From: Numida meleagris
Taxonomy: Eukaryota > Chordata > Aves > Galliformes > Numididae
Assembly: GCF_002078875.1 (NCBI RefSeq)
Contig: NC_034438.1
Coordinates: forward strand, 68,159,484-68,223,483
Reading direction: 5' to 3'
DNA: 64,000 bases
Made by a program: the position numbers and the translations under genes
Part shown: piece by piece, positions 1-9,791 of the stretch
Layout of the letters: each line of letters opens with the position of its first letter
Numbering within the stretch: the first letter of the stretch is position 1
Notes under the pieces: model-generated
Seen by the model: only the letters and a program-made list of their open reading frames with translations
Databases searched by the model: none
What the model was told of the DNA's origin: nothing

Positions 1-55
1 AGGCCAACTATGTTCTGGGCTGCATTAAAAGAGGAGTGGACAGCAGGGAGAGGGA

Positions 56-355
56 TGAGGCGGGTAAAAATGGTAGGAGGATGCGTGCTGATTGGCATGG
101 TGAACAAAAGGAAGAGTGTCAATCACAGGTGCGTGCTTGCTGATGTAATGCCTCGTGCTAGGCGGATTAAAGGGGGGGATGGGTGTGTGAGTGTGCGACT
201 TGGGTGCGGTCGGGCATGCGCAGCGGCTGTACAGTTATATAAGACAGCGCAAAAGTTCCAGAAAATGACAGTTGATTCCACAGCATCTGTGACTGTGTCT
301 CTCCCCGGGATGGGATCCCAGTTCTTCAGGGTCAATTAATTGTCGCGCCGCGACA
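56..355 (+). mobile_element. Solo LTR, ERVK-like, nested in CR1
   Basis: This is a 300-bp block that starts TG and ends CA. It is flanked by an exact 6-bp direct repeat, GAGGGA, at 50-55 and 356-361. Six base pairs is the target duplication usual for class II (ERVK/alpharetrovirus-like) elements. The block is richer in CpG than its surroundings and has a TATATAAG box at 236-243, consistent with a U3 promoter and plus orientation. No internal retroviral genes are present, so it is a solo LTR, presumably left by recombination between the two LTRs of a provirus. The ends form an imperfect inverted repeat (TG..GCGG). I do not assign a named family. Confidence 0.85.
236..243 (+). promoter_or_regulatory. 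TATA box of the solo LTR
   Basis: TATATAAG lies 120 bp before the 3' end of the LTR, in a CpG-containing stretch. That is the expected place for the core promoter of an LTR transcribed left to right. It could start transcripts running into the CR1 tail and beyond. Whether it is active cannot be judged from the sequence. Confidence 0.6.
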
Positions 356-362
356 GAGGGAG

Positions 363-833
363 GTGATTGTCCTCCTCTACTCAGCTCTTGTGAGCCCCCA
401 TCTGAAGTACTGCGTGCAGGCCTGGGGCCCCTCGCACAAGAAAGACGCAGATCTCTTGGAACAAGCTCAGAGGAGGGCCACCAAGACAACCAGAGGGCTG
501 GAGCACCTCTCTTATGAAGAAAAGTTGAGGGAACTGGGCTTGTTTCGCTTGGAGGAGAGAAGGCTCCGGGGAGACCTCATTGTGGCCTTCCAATACTTGA
601 AGGGAGCGTATAAACAGGAGGGGGATCGATTGTTCACGAGGGTGGATAGCGATAGGACAAGGGGGAGTGGTTTTAAACTGAGACAGGGGAGATTTATGTT
701 AGATGTTAGGAGGAAGTTTTTCACTCAGAGGGTGGTGACGCACTGGAACAGGTTGCCCAGGGAGGTTGTGGATGCCCCGTCCCTGGAGGTATTCAAGGCC
801 AGGTTGGATGTGGCTCCAGGCAGCCTGGTCTAG
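363..833 (+). pseudogene. CR1 ORF2 C-terminal fragment (reverse transcriptase protein)
   Basis: This is an open frame of 156 codons encoding the last part of the CR1 ORF2 protein (endonuclease/reverse transcriptase), beyond the catalytic RT core. Hallmarks are [19 protein letters not shown] near the start, [20 protein letters not shown] in the middle and [20 protein letters not shown] near the end, then a TAG stop at 831-833 where CR1 ORF2 normally ends. The same frame is open through the short CR1 piece at 1-55. It is not a functional gene: the upstream domains lie outside the window and the LTR interrupts the frame. The apparent GTG start at 363 is only where the frame emerges from the LTR junction. 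Confidence 0.9.
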
Positions 834-922
834 TGATTGGCAGCCCTGCACACAGCAGAGGGGTTGAAACTTGATGATCTTTAAGGTCCTTTTCAACCCA
901 GGCCATTCTATGATTCTATGAT

Positions 923-3490
923 TTTTTTTCCCAGATCTCCAAATGCAGAACTCAAAAGAGAAAGAATCAAGAATGTATCATTCCACCATGAATGAAAATC
1001 TACTTAATTTTTTAGATTGGACCAGAATCAAGAAAACGAATGAACTAGTGAGGAAAAAGGCAGGAATTAATTTTATTCACTCCTAATTAACAGAGTTATA
1101 AGTAGAAGCTCTTATTTTCTGTTCTTTTTTTTTTTCCAGTTATGGTGAATTGGGAAGGAAAATAAGGAAGCGCATAACTGCATATACATTCTGCAACTCC
1201 TTTAAATTCAGCTGTCAAAATACCACAAAAGTTTTGAGGAGAAAAGTTGTAACTTTCATTTAAATGTCTTAGAATTTCCACATAGATCCCACTGTCTTAA
1301 ATTACACTTATAGACCCAAAGCAATTTTTATGAGCAGTCTTTCCACTTTAGCTATTATCATAACTAAAGAAAGAGGAAACAATCTTGACAAAAGATGCTA
1401 ACAAGTGCCCAAAAGCAGTTTGATGAGAGTAATGGCAATAATTCATAAGACAATAGTATGAAATCACCCACCTTCCAGTAGAATTCACAAAAAAAATAAA
1501 CTTTTCAATGAAAGGATAATATATTTTAGGTTCATTTGAAAATATATACTCTAAGAAAGTTTGGAATAAGCATGTAAAACATTTACAATCAAAGCTAGGT
1601 ATTAAGAGTACTTATATGTAGCTAAGGCACTATATTTTCCCATTATATTTTTCTCAAAAAAACAACTCTATAAATACCAGCAGCCTCTGCCTTTTTTTCC
1701 TTTATCTGGAAGAGCTTCATGAGTTAAAGTGCATTGTAGCTACCCTGCAAATTCTCTGGCCTAAACAGATCTGAAGATATTCAATACACCGCAGATTTTC
1801 TGTCACTGCTGAAACATCTTCTGAGAGTTTCTCTATACTGCCTATCAGGCATGGCATCAAGAATAGAAAAAGCGCTATAATCCTTCTAAAACAAACGAGT
1901 ACAACATGATTACTTTCTAGCAGAATAAATCAACTCACTAGTCACCTGTCCTGTTAAATTTTTGACCTCATCTCATCTCATCTCCCCGCTTCAATTTTCT
2001 TCCTGACATTTTAGCCTTCTGTTCTTCCAGCTTTCCCCTTTGTTCACGTGTTTCATTTTGAGACAAGAAAATCTCTAATTGAGCCACTACAAAAAGTGAA
2101 GCTGAAGGTACAACAGACAATACACTTGAGAGGAAGGGTGCCAGGATTAAAATGTGCACCAACACTGAAATTGAGGGCAATTCGCAAATTCAACCTCATC
2201 AACTCAGAGCAATGATGCAATGCTGGAATAGCACTAGTTAGTTTTCATAATTAATTCTATTCCAAGTGTTATCATAATAATGAAAGGTCAAAGTAATTTG
2301 AGGATATATTTCTATGTAAGTATACATAGGAATCTAATGACATGAGTACATGAGTAGTAACTACCTTATACCTTTGGAACAGAGGCTTAACTGATTTTTA
2401 AAGGAACAGTTAGTTTTTTCCCATTTCTACACTGTTATATGTTTTCTCAACAAATGACCTTTTGTTGTGCATTCTTCTTACATAAGAGGAAACAAACAAT
2501 TATGGGTACCCAATTACTATTTCAGGCAATGAAGTCTTAACTAGGAATTTGGTTCTGATGGACTCTCCCTTAAGTCTCACTGCAGGACATGCTGATGCAA
2601 GATTAATGGAGACAAGATTTCACTGTCATTGGTAACAGGGAGACAACGGAAGAGCCGGGGGCACATACAGAGTCTGTTTGAGATGGACCTAGATAATTCA
2701 CATCTGAGTGTTCTTGTAATTTGCTCTGTATGCATTGAATCATAAGAACGATGTTCCTACTTACATAACGCAAACAAACATAAAGCTGTCCAAGAGGGCA
2801 AATCTAACATGCACAACATTACAAAAATGAGAGTTAGGTAATGATCTGATAGATCTAGAGGCAGAAAATGCAAGGTAGACTGACTTTCAGGTCAGCTCAG
2901 GACATACAGTAGACCAGAGAGATCAGAAAGCAACCAATATACATACGCTGTGGAAGGGCACAGTTCACCCAGAGGAGCAAGCTAAGCTTCAGGAACACTG
3001 TCCCCCTTTAGGAAACTGCACAGGAAAAAAGTTAATTTTCAAAGTGGCTGGTGATTTGGCAGGCTTGGTTCCAATGCTCCCTGTCTCCAGGTGACAGTAA
3101 CCCACTCGTGGGTTTCAGAGCATCTGATAGAGAATTGCCAGCTCTGCTGTCATGCAGTCTAATTCACAATCGCTCTCAATGCCAGTTTTTGATAACCTGC
3201 ACTTATGCATGCTGTGAAAAATGCAAAGAGCTTTCTGCACCCCTGGTTCAGTCTTTTCAAAGCTTTACTTTATAATGAGTGCAAAATTCAAGCGTTACTC
3301 ACTGTCCTTGAGGTATAATATATCTATATTATATATATATAATACAACGCCTTGGCTGGAAGCTGCTTGCAGAGATCCCACCAAGCCTATGAATGCTGGA
3401 TTACCACGACACTCTAGTCCTTGCCTCCCCCCAGCATTTATTTTTGGCATGACAGTCTATGCAACTGCATGAAATAGATTCATGTCTTTA
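923..3490. other. AT-rich intergenic DNA, no gene seen
   Basis: I see no recognisable coding exon, RNA gene or repeat family. The longest open frames are 60-74 codons and unremarkable. At 3312-3343 there is an almost pure A/T run with self-complementary TATAATATAT-type sequence. Confidence 0.6.
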
Positions 3491-3570
3491 TAATCATAGA
3501 ATCATTAAGGTTGGAAAAGACTTCTAAGATCATGTAGTCGAACCTTCCACCTATCAACATAATAGTGTAT
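3491..3570 (-). mobile_element. CR1 LINE 3' end fragment
   Basis: Read on the plus strand, the segment begins 'aatcatagaatcattaagg' and runs on through 'ttggaaaagacttctaagat'. This is the reverse complement of the CR1 3' end (octamer tail, then the 'gatct..aggtcttttccaacc' block). Only about 80 bp remain. It is a 5'-truncated copy on the minus strand. Confidence 0.85.
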
Positions 3571-5940
3571 TCAGGAAAATACTGATTTCTTTTACTTGCT
3601 TAGGAAATTCCCAGTGGGGGAAGCGCACAAACATTTGATTTCTAAGACGTATGAAAAGAAGGAACAAACTTCTCTATAAAAAGCAACCAGAATATTCCCA
3701 TTCCCACATTTCACTGAAAAAAAAGATCTGCCATCAGCGATACAGTTAAGTGAAACCAAAGCATGACCAGGGTGATGGAGGGACTCAGAGTCCAGCTAAC
3801 TGCAAGTGGTTCCCACTACTCAGTGAGACAGTCTTTTATACCAGTTTGGGTGTGCCCAAGTTGAATACCCATCTGAGCTACAAAAAATTCACTTGCAGCA
3901 GTGGCTTTACAGTGGGAACTGCATGCAGCTCAGAAGACAGAGGTCAGAAGATAATCCCTTCATCACAGGGTCGAAGGACTCGATTCCAAAACCCAATGAA
4001 CACCTGCAATTCCCACTGTGAAGTGAAAACAAAATGTCAGAAAATGAGTAACACTGCAAGTAACACTGCTTCTCAGGATTAAGCCACTTCAAGAAGAAGT
4101 AAAATTTGTGTATAAAAATTCAGGCCCTCTTCAAGAATATGGAGTGGGCATTCTCTCAAAGCAGAAGGAAGATGTCCCACTTTTCACGTTCCCTCCTTGT
4201 TTTTATAGTATTCGTCTTTACCCAGAAACATAAAAGATTTATTAGACAGATAACAATTTGAAAAGAATGTTGAAGGTAAGTGAAGGGAGGGGGAAACTAG
4301 TCTTCATATCTACTGATTTTCTTCTTCACCCTATGAGACATGACACAGATTTATCAATAGTTTATCAACTTATCAATAGCCAAGCAGCAGGTCTATTAAC
4401 TCCTCTAATCATGGAAGTCCTGACACTCAGAAATATTCTTATCAGCTAAAACTGGAGAATATTGACAGAAGTCAGCTCTTTCACTTCAAGAGAGATGGTT
4501 ATCTTGTAAAAGCCATAATTGCCTTCTGCATTATCATTTTGAGACAGCCTTCAAGTATCAGTGATCAGAACACCATGACTTCTCCACTGCTAGTTTTACC
4601 TCAGTATTTTGTCCTGACCATGATAATCACTAGAGTCTGATAACCATGAGATGCCTTCTCTAGTCAGATAACACTTATGGGGATTGTTTAAAGGCAGACA
4701 CATCCACTTCTCTTTCTTTTTTTTCATTTTCTTTTCCTTTTTTTTTTTTTTTTTGTTAATATCTTTTTCTTTACAGGTTTGGAAGAAGAACATCTCTGAG
4801 AACATTTACAGAAAAACAAGAAAAAAACAAGAAACCTGTTCGCAGCTAAACTTCTCATCTTGGAGCTTAGTGCACATTTTAATATCAGCTAGAATGTGTT
4901 GAATTAGAAATCTTCACGGTTGGAAATGTAAATACCACCTTCTCTCTCCAGACAATTTCCTGAATTTGGAAAGGCCATAAAAGTCTTTGGACTTCTTCCT
5001 CCAATAGCTGTATTCTAATAATCAGAGCCATTTGTGTTATGAGGGAATGACTGACATTGGAGTGGCTGCAAAGGAGGCTGAGGCTTTGGCTGTCTGGGCT
5101 CCTTAACAGCCTGTGGACATCTCCTGTTAGAGAAGCTCTACAGAATGGAGCAGAGGTGACATGCTTTGGAAATGGCTCTGAAGTGCAGAATCACATCATT
5201 TGATTATCTTTGAAATACACTAAAATGATAAGGACTGCACAGAAATTATAAAACTGCTGATTCAAGAACTAGTGGCCAGAGTACACAGGCTGAGGGGGAG
5301 TTATTACCATAATTACTCTAATTAAGTATAATTATAATTGTATATTTCACATAGTATGTGATAGATATCTTCAATACATAATAGATTTGATTACAAAATT
5401 ATACCGTGTGTAATTAGCTGTGCATTATACTATTAATTATAATTATAAATATTTATTACTGATTATAATAGCCACCTATCCATCCTCTTCAACTTGTAGC
5501 ATTAAATTTTCCTCCACAAGAATTCAAGAAAGAAGAGAGCTTCCACTCACAAGTGTAAACAACTGCTCTGTCCCTCATTTTGCACATTCAAAAATTCACA
5601 AATAAAAGAAAAACTGCCCAAATGAGAAACCAATGTGCACTTCAGAGACTTAGACCTTTAAGAAAGATTTTTGGAGTGATTTAACCAATAACCCAGAATT
5701 GTTTTTCATTCTTAACTCTGCTCATTAATCGTGCCCAAGTGTTTTTACTACTCTGGGCCTTTTTCCACTCTGAATTACAAGAACGATGATACTGACCACC
5801 CTTACAAATAAATATTAGGTCTGCGATGAAAGAAATGTAAGGTGACACTATAATTAACATTCTCCCTTTAAACAGCAAGTATGGAAAAACAGATTGTAAA
5901 GACAGAGCCTGGCACGAGTCAAACGAACCCATTTTTATAC
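3571..5940. other. AT-rich intergenic DNA with low-complexity tracts
   Basis: I see no gene or interspersed repeat. The segment holds a pyrimidine/T tract at 4706-4777 and a very AT-rich stretch at about 5310-5460 rich in TAATTATAAT-like words. A 110-codon frame at 3750-4082 shows no recognisable domain and no conserved-looking motif, and I do not call it a gene. Confidence 0.55.
4706..4777 (+). repeat. Poly-T / pyrimidine tract
   Basis: This is a long T-rich run with a pure stretch of about 18 T at about 4738-4754, followed by 'ctttttctttacag'. It resembles a very strong splice acceptor (branch-like TTAAT, polypyrimidine, CAG at 4775-4777). Nothing downstream looks like a coding exon. I record it as low-complexity sequence. 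Confidence 0.7.
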
Positions 5941-6025
5941 CCAGTCTAAACCTACTCTGTTTCAGTTTACAACTGCTGCCCTTTGATCTGTCAGTACAGG
6001 CCCTTTTAAGAAGTGTTTTTCCATC

Positions 6026-6253
6026 TTATAAGCCACACTGTATATATTGAAAGTTCATAGTAAGTTCTCCCTGGAGTCTTCTCTGCTCCAAGCTGACCAA
6101 TCCCACCTTTCTCAGCCTCACTTCATAGCAGAAGTATTCCAGCCCTTTGCTCATTTTTGTGGCCCTCTTCTGGACCCACTTTAACAGGTTGATATCCTTC
6201 TTAAATTGTTTGCCGCAAGAGGTGATTGCAGTATTCCAGGTGGGGTCCCACAT
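6026..6253 (-). pseudogene. CR1 ORF2 C-terminal fragment
   Basis: This 75-codon frame on the minus strand continues the same CR1 toward its carboxy terminus. It is recognised by KWVQKRATKMSKGLEYFCYE and LVSLEQRRLQGELTMNFQYI, which correspond to the conserved '[17 protein letters not shown]' and '[18 protein letters not shown]' blocks of avian CR1. It is separated from the RT fragment by a shifted and partly scrambled stretch at 6254-6351. It is a broken relic, not a gene. Confidence 0.85.
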
Positions 6254-6351
6254 GAGCAGAGAATCTGCTTACTACCTTTTTTTTGACGCAATCCAGGATG
6301 TGGTTGGCATTTTAGGCTGCAAGAACACATTGCTGGTTCATATCCAATTTT

Positions 6352-6837
6352 TCATCCACTTGTATCCCTTGTCCTTCTGCTCAATCCACTCATCATCCAG
6401 ATTATATTGATTTGGGGGATTTCCCTGAGCCAGCTGTAGGCCTTGCACTTGGACTTGTTGAGCTTTATGAGGTTCACTTGGACCCACCTCTTGACCCTGT
6501 CAAGATCCTTCTGGATAGCATTAGTTCCCTCTAGCATATCAACTATACCACACAGCTTGGTGATGTTTGCAAGCTTGCTGAGGGTACACTCAATCCCACT
6601 GTCTACGTCATTAATGATGATATTAAATGGTGCTGGTGTGGAACCTTGAGAGACAACACTTGTTACTGGTTTATGCTTGGACACTGAGCCATTGACCATA
6701 TACCTCTCTGGATGTAGCCATGCAGTCAATCCCTTATCTAATAGTCCATCCATCAACTCTATACCTGTCCAGTTTAGAGGTAAGAATGCTATGTGGGACC
6801 ATGTAAAAGGCCTTACAGCAGACAAGGTAGACAACAT
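6352..6837 (-). pseudogene. CR1 reverse-transcriptase domain fragment, inactive
   Basis: This is a 161-codon open frame on the minus strand carrying the RT palm region of CR1. Visible landmarks are a VSQGSTPAPFNIIINDVDSG stretch (the family has a GVPQGS..GP.LFN..INDID motif) and CTLSKLANITKLCG, where the family has the catalytic (F/Y)ADD. Both catalytic aspartates are gone (ADD to ANI), so the fragment could not polymerise. Further on, NLIKLNKSKCKAYSW matches the conserved NLxKFNxxKCK motif. The frame breaks before the C-terminal portion, which resumes at 6253-6026. Confidence 0.85.
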
Positions 6838-7960
6838 CAGCAGTTCTTCATCCAGTGGCGCAGCCAGTTTACTAGATTACTCAGGCATGATTTACTCTTG
6901 TTGAAGGCATGCTGGTTGTCTCTGATCTCCTCTCTGTCTTCCATGTGTTTTGAAATAGTTTCTAGGAGCATCTACTCCATGATCCTAGAGGGCACTGAGG
7001 TGAGGCTTCCTGGTTGGTAGTTTCCAGAATCCTCCTTACTACCCTTTTCAAAAATTAGTGTTATAATCCTTTTTGTTTTGTAGTTTCAATGGACTTAGTT
7101 TGACTGTCACTGCCTTTCAAATACGATAGGGAGTGGCTTAGCAACTACGTTTGTCAATCCCCTTGGGGCCTTCGGATGCATCTTGTCAGGTCTCATAGTT
7201 CAGGTGGCCTCAAACCTGATTTTCTCTTTTGATGGAAGGGACTTTGTTTCCCTAGCCCCTTTCTTGAGGTTCATGGATTTCATGGAAATGGGAGGATGTG
7301 AAAATAGGCAAAAATATTGTTGACTATTTCAACCTTCTCCATGCTGACTGTTACTAGCTCCCTTGTCTTATTTACTGGACAGGGTGTTTTAAATCTTCCT
7401 TTTCTGACCAACATACCTGTAGAAGCCCTTTCTATTATTTCCCTGCCAATAAAGCTTCAGCTTGTGCCTTAGCTCTCATGATCCCACCTCTACATATATG
7501 GGCAGTGTCCTTATGTTATTCCTGGGACACATGGCTCTAGTTCCATTGCCTGTGCATTTCTTACTTTCACTTGTGTCCAACTCGGAGGTCCTTACTCAGC
7601 CTTGCTGGCTTTCCTTCTTCCTTACCTGATTTCTTGGAAACTGAAAGCTCTTATGCTCTAATAAAAAGTGTCATTAAAGAGCTGCCAGCTCTGTTCTACT
7701 CCCCTGTCCTTGAGGACAGTTTCTCAGGGGGATCTACCGCTAATTCCTTGAACAAATGTTCATCCTCTTAAAATTCAGGATCTTGACTTCACTCTTCCTG
7801 GTGAATATCCCTAAAGACTAGGAATTCCGCCAGGTCATGATCACTGGAGCCCGGGCTGTTACTGAACTTACCCTCTCTAATTAGTTAATCTGTGTTGGTA
7901 AATAGCTCAGGTAGCTTCATTTGCTCTGGGAACTGCTAGACAATAATCCTCTGTCCTATG

Positions 7961-8895
7961 TTCCTTAGCATTTGCAATAGCTAAAATTTAGTCTCTGTCA
8001 CTGAAGATACTTACATAGAAACATCAACTTTGTAGACATTTTAATTAGCTATATAACACTTGCCACCTTATCATATTGACAGTGCTGTGACTTATTTATG
8101 GAAAAGTGAAACCATGTATCTTCAAATCATTTCCCTCTCGTTTGTAATGTTTTTTTTTTAATTCACAAGGATGGCAGATGAAATACATGTTCTGAAATTA
8201 TCTTCTTCCTATTGCTCAAGTTGGTCATTGCAGGATATGGAGTATTCTGCAATACTTAGGTTATGAGCTGAATTTGATGGAATGAAATTTGGGCAGGATT
8301 GGACCTCATCTTTAGACAGCCTGAGGCAGAAATGAGAACAAAAGTTACCCTCTCCTTCCACTTCCTGATGGCCTCAAGACTGGCTTTTTACAGAAAAAAG
8401 TGAGGTACTGGTAAAAGATGGCAGGAAAAGAGCTGTTGCTTATACAGTATTTATAGCCACACATACAAATACCTACTTGTTAAATATATTTATGTACATA
8501 CATACACATACATTTAAGTCCATAGTTACAAATGTATCTTTTTTTAAATGGAAGGAAGTGATGCATCTAGAACAAAGATTCATTACTTTGGCATTTTTAT
8601 AAACACATCCTAGCATTTTCTCTGAATTCAGAAAGACCATGGAGCTGGTGATTTGAAGAAATACAGCTGAGATGTGGAGTACCACCTCCCCTGTGATGTG
8701 CAGAGATACCTAATACAAAGCTAAGCAAAACATCTTGAGCACTGGAAATGTTCCATGGCAGAGCAAAGTTGTATACAGGCAAATGCACCTAACTGGTAAT
8801 GGATGAATCGGTGCTGAGCAACATTCCCGTTTTACAACATTGATATGGTATCTGATCAACGTAGACAACTCAGCAGCTTGTCAGTGTGGAATATT
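7961..8895. other. AT-rich intergenic DNA, no feature seen
   Basis: This stretch lies between two CR1 fragments. I see no gene, RNA or repeat beyond short AT-rich runs, such as alternating TATATT/TACATACA around 8480-8515. Confidence 0.55.
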
Positions 8896-9170
8896 TAGAA
8901 TTAGAGAGTTATTTAGGTTGGAAGACATCTTCAAGATCATCAAGTCCCATCATCAGTGTGACCTGTTGGGCCTTGTCATTAGGCCATGTCCCTTACTGCA
9001 ATGTCCATACTTCTCTGAGGACTCCATCACTTCCCTGGATAGCCTGTTCCAATGTTTGACCACACCTTCTTGAAAGAAATTCTTCCTGATAGCCAATCTA
9101 GATCTCCCCTGGTGCAACTTGAGGCCATCTCCTCATGTCCTATAATTTGTCACTGAGAAGCCTCCGATAC
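8896..9170 (-). mobile_element. CR1 LINE 3' fragment
   Basis: On the plus strand, 'ttaggttggaagacatcttc' leads into 'gatagcctgttccaatgttt' and 'gcaacttgaggccatctcct'. These are the reverse complement of the CR1 3' UTR and the end of ORF2, with 'LPxxGDxxALEVF'-type coding remnants. The octamer tail is eroded to 'aattagagagttattt'. It is moderately diverged and truncated at its 5' side near 9170. Confidence 0.85.
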
Positions 9171-9426
9171 CACAATGATAGGCAGCAATGACAAATCCTT
9201 TACACAGAGAAAATATCTCTCTTTTTTTTCATGAAAAAATAATTGAAATGGCCACAGTGAAACTAATGTGATCACTGATAATTGTGTAGTGTGTGGTCTG
9301 GAAAATCCAGTTTGCAATTTAATTTTTTATCTGAGACAAATTACAGACAACTAACTAAATAGTACAAATCCTGAATGGAGAACAATATGGAAGTTCTACT
9401 CTGCAAAACAGATCCAATTTCTGGGC

Positions 9427-9427
<1 letters not shown>

Positions 9428-9470
<43 letters not shown>

Positions 9471-9472
9471 TT
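9428..9472. repeat. (TTAT)n microsatellite
   Basis: About eleven uninterrupted TTAT units make a perfect tetranucleotide repeat. Such perfect arrays are usually polymorphic in length. Confidence 0.97.
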
Positions 9473-9769
9473 TTCCCCCAAGAAATTGGGAGAGACATTA
9501 TTTTTTCAGCATTTTTGCGTCTTCAGTCTCTAGGAGGAAGGTAAATTATGTGAAAGAAGAAGTAAGCCCTGAACTCCAAGCAAAAGAGAAATGAAAAAGC
9601 AGCAGAAGGGTCTGCAGAAGTACCGAGCACGATACATTCTACTTATCAACAAAAGGAGTGAACAGGCAGAATTTCTTAGGCATTTCAAGCACTTTGACAC
9701 ACTGAGGTAATGGCATGAACAAAGGATAGTCATATTTCCTCAGTTCCCATATTTGTAGATAACGTGCTA

Positions 9770-9791
9770 CAAAAAAAAAAAAAAAAAAAAG
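9770..9791. repeat. Poly-A run
   Basis: This is a run of about 20 A. It could be the tail of a retroposed copy on the plus strand, but the 250 bp upstream contains nothing I recognise and I see no flanking duplication. I call it simple sequence only. Confidence 0.9.

Larger units (their letters stand above)
1..922 (+). mobile_element. CR1 LINE 3' end, split by a nested LTR
   Basis: This is the 3' part of a CR1 non-LTR retrotransposon that enters from the left edge of the window. The two CR1 pieces are 1-55 and 362-922; the 300 bp between them, plus one target-site copy, are a later LTR insertion. The right piece encodes the typical CR1 ORF2 carboxy terminus, followed by a short 3' UTR. The 3' end is the CR1 signature: 'aaggtccttttcaaccca', then two ATTCTATG octamers at 905-922. 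I see no target-site duplication at the 3' end, as expected for CR1. The open frame and well-kept motifs suggest a relatively young copy. Family assignment is by recognition; the subfamily is not determined. Confidence 0.95.
5941..7960 (-). mobile_element. Old CR1 LINE, ORF2 middle to C-terminus
   Basis: This is about 2 kb of CR1 in reverse orientation, the longest transposon in the window. Going from high to low coordinates it runs from the segment upstream of the reverse transcriptase (about 7960-6900), through the RT domain (6837-6352), to the carboxy-terminal region (6253-5941). It is heavily diverged, with many stops and frameshifts. The element stops near 5941, inside the C-terminal coding part, without a 3' UTR or octamer tail. 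The 3' end was therefore lost by deletion after insertion, because CR1 copies normally keep the 3' end and lose the 5' end. The right boundary is approximate. Confidence 0.85.

Noticed and set aside
10..339. 109-codon open frame across the left edge
   Set aside because: It runs through 46 bp of CR1 in the wrong frame and then through the LTR. The true CR1 frame is different, so this is an artefact.
4728..4777. Strong splice-acceptor-like polypyrimidine tract ending in CAG
   Set aside because: The downstream 125 bp carry no recognisable exon and no matching donor context. T tracts followed by AG are common in this window (also 13138-13206 and 19347-19380).
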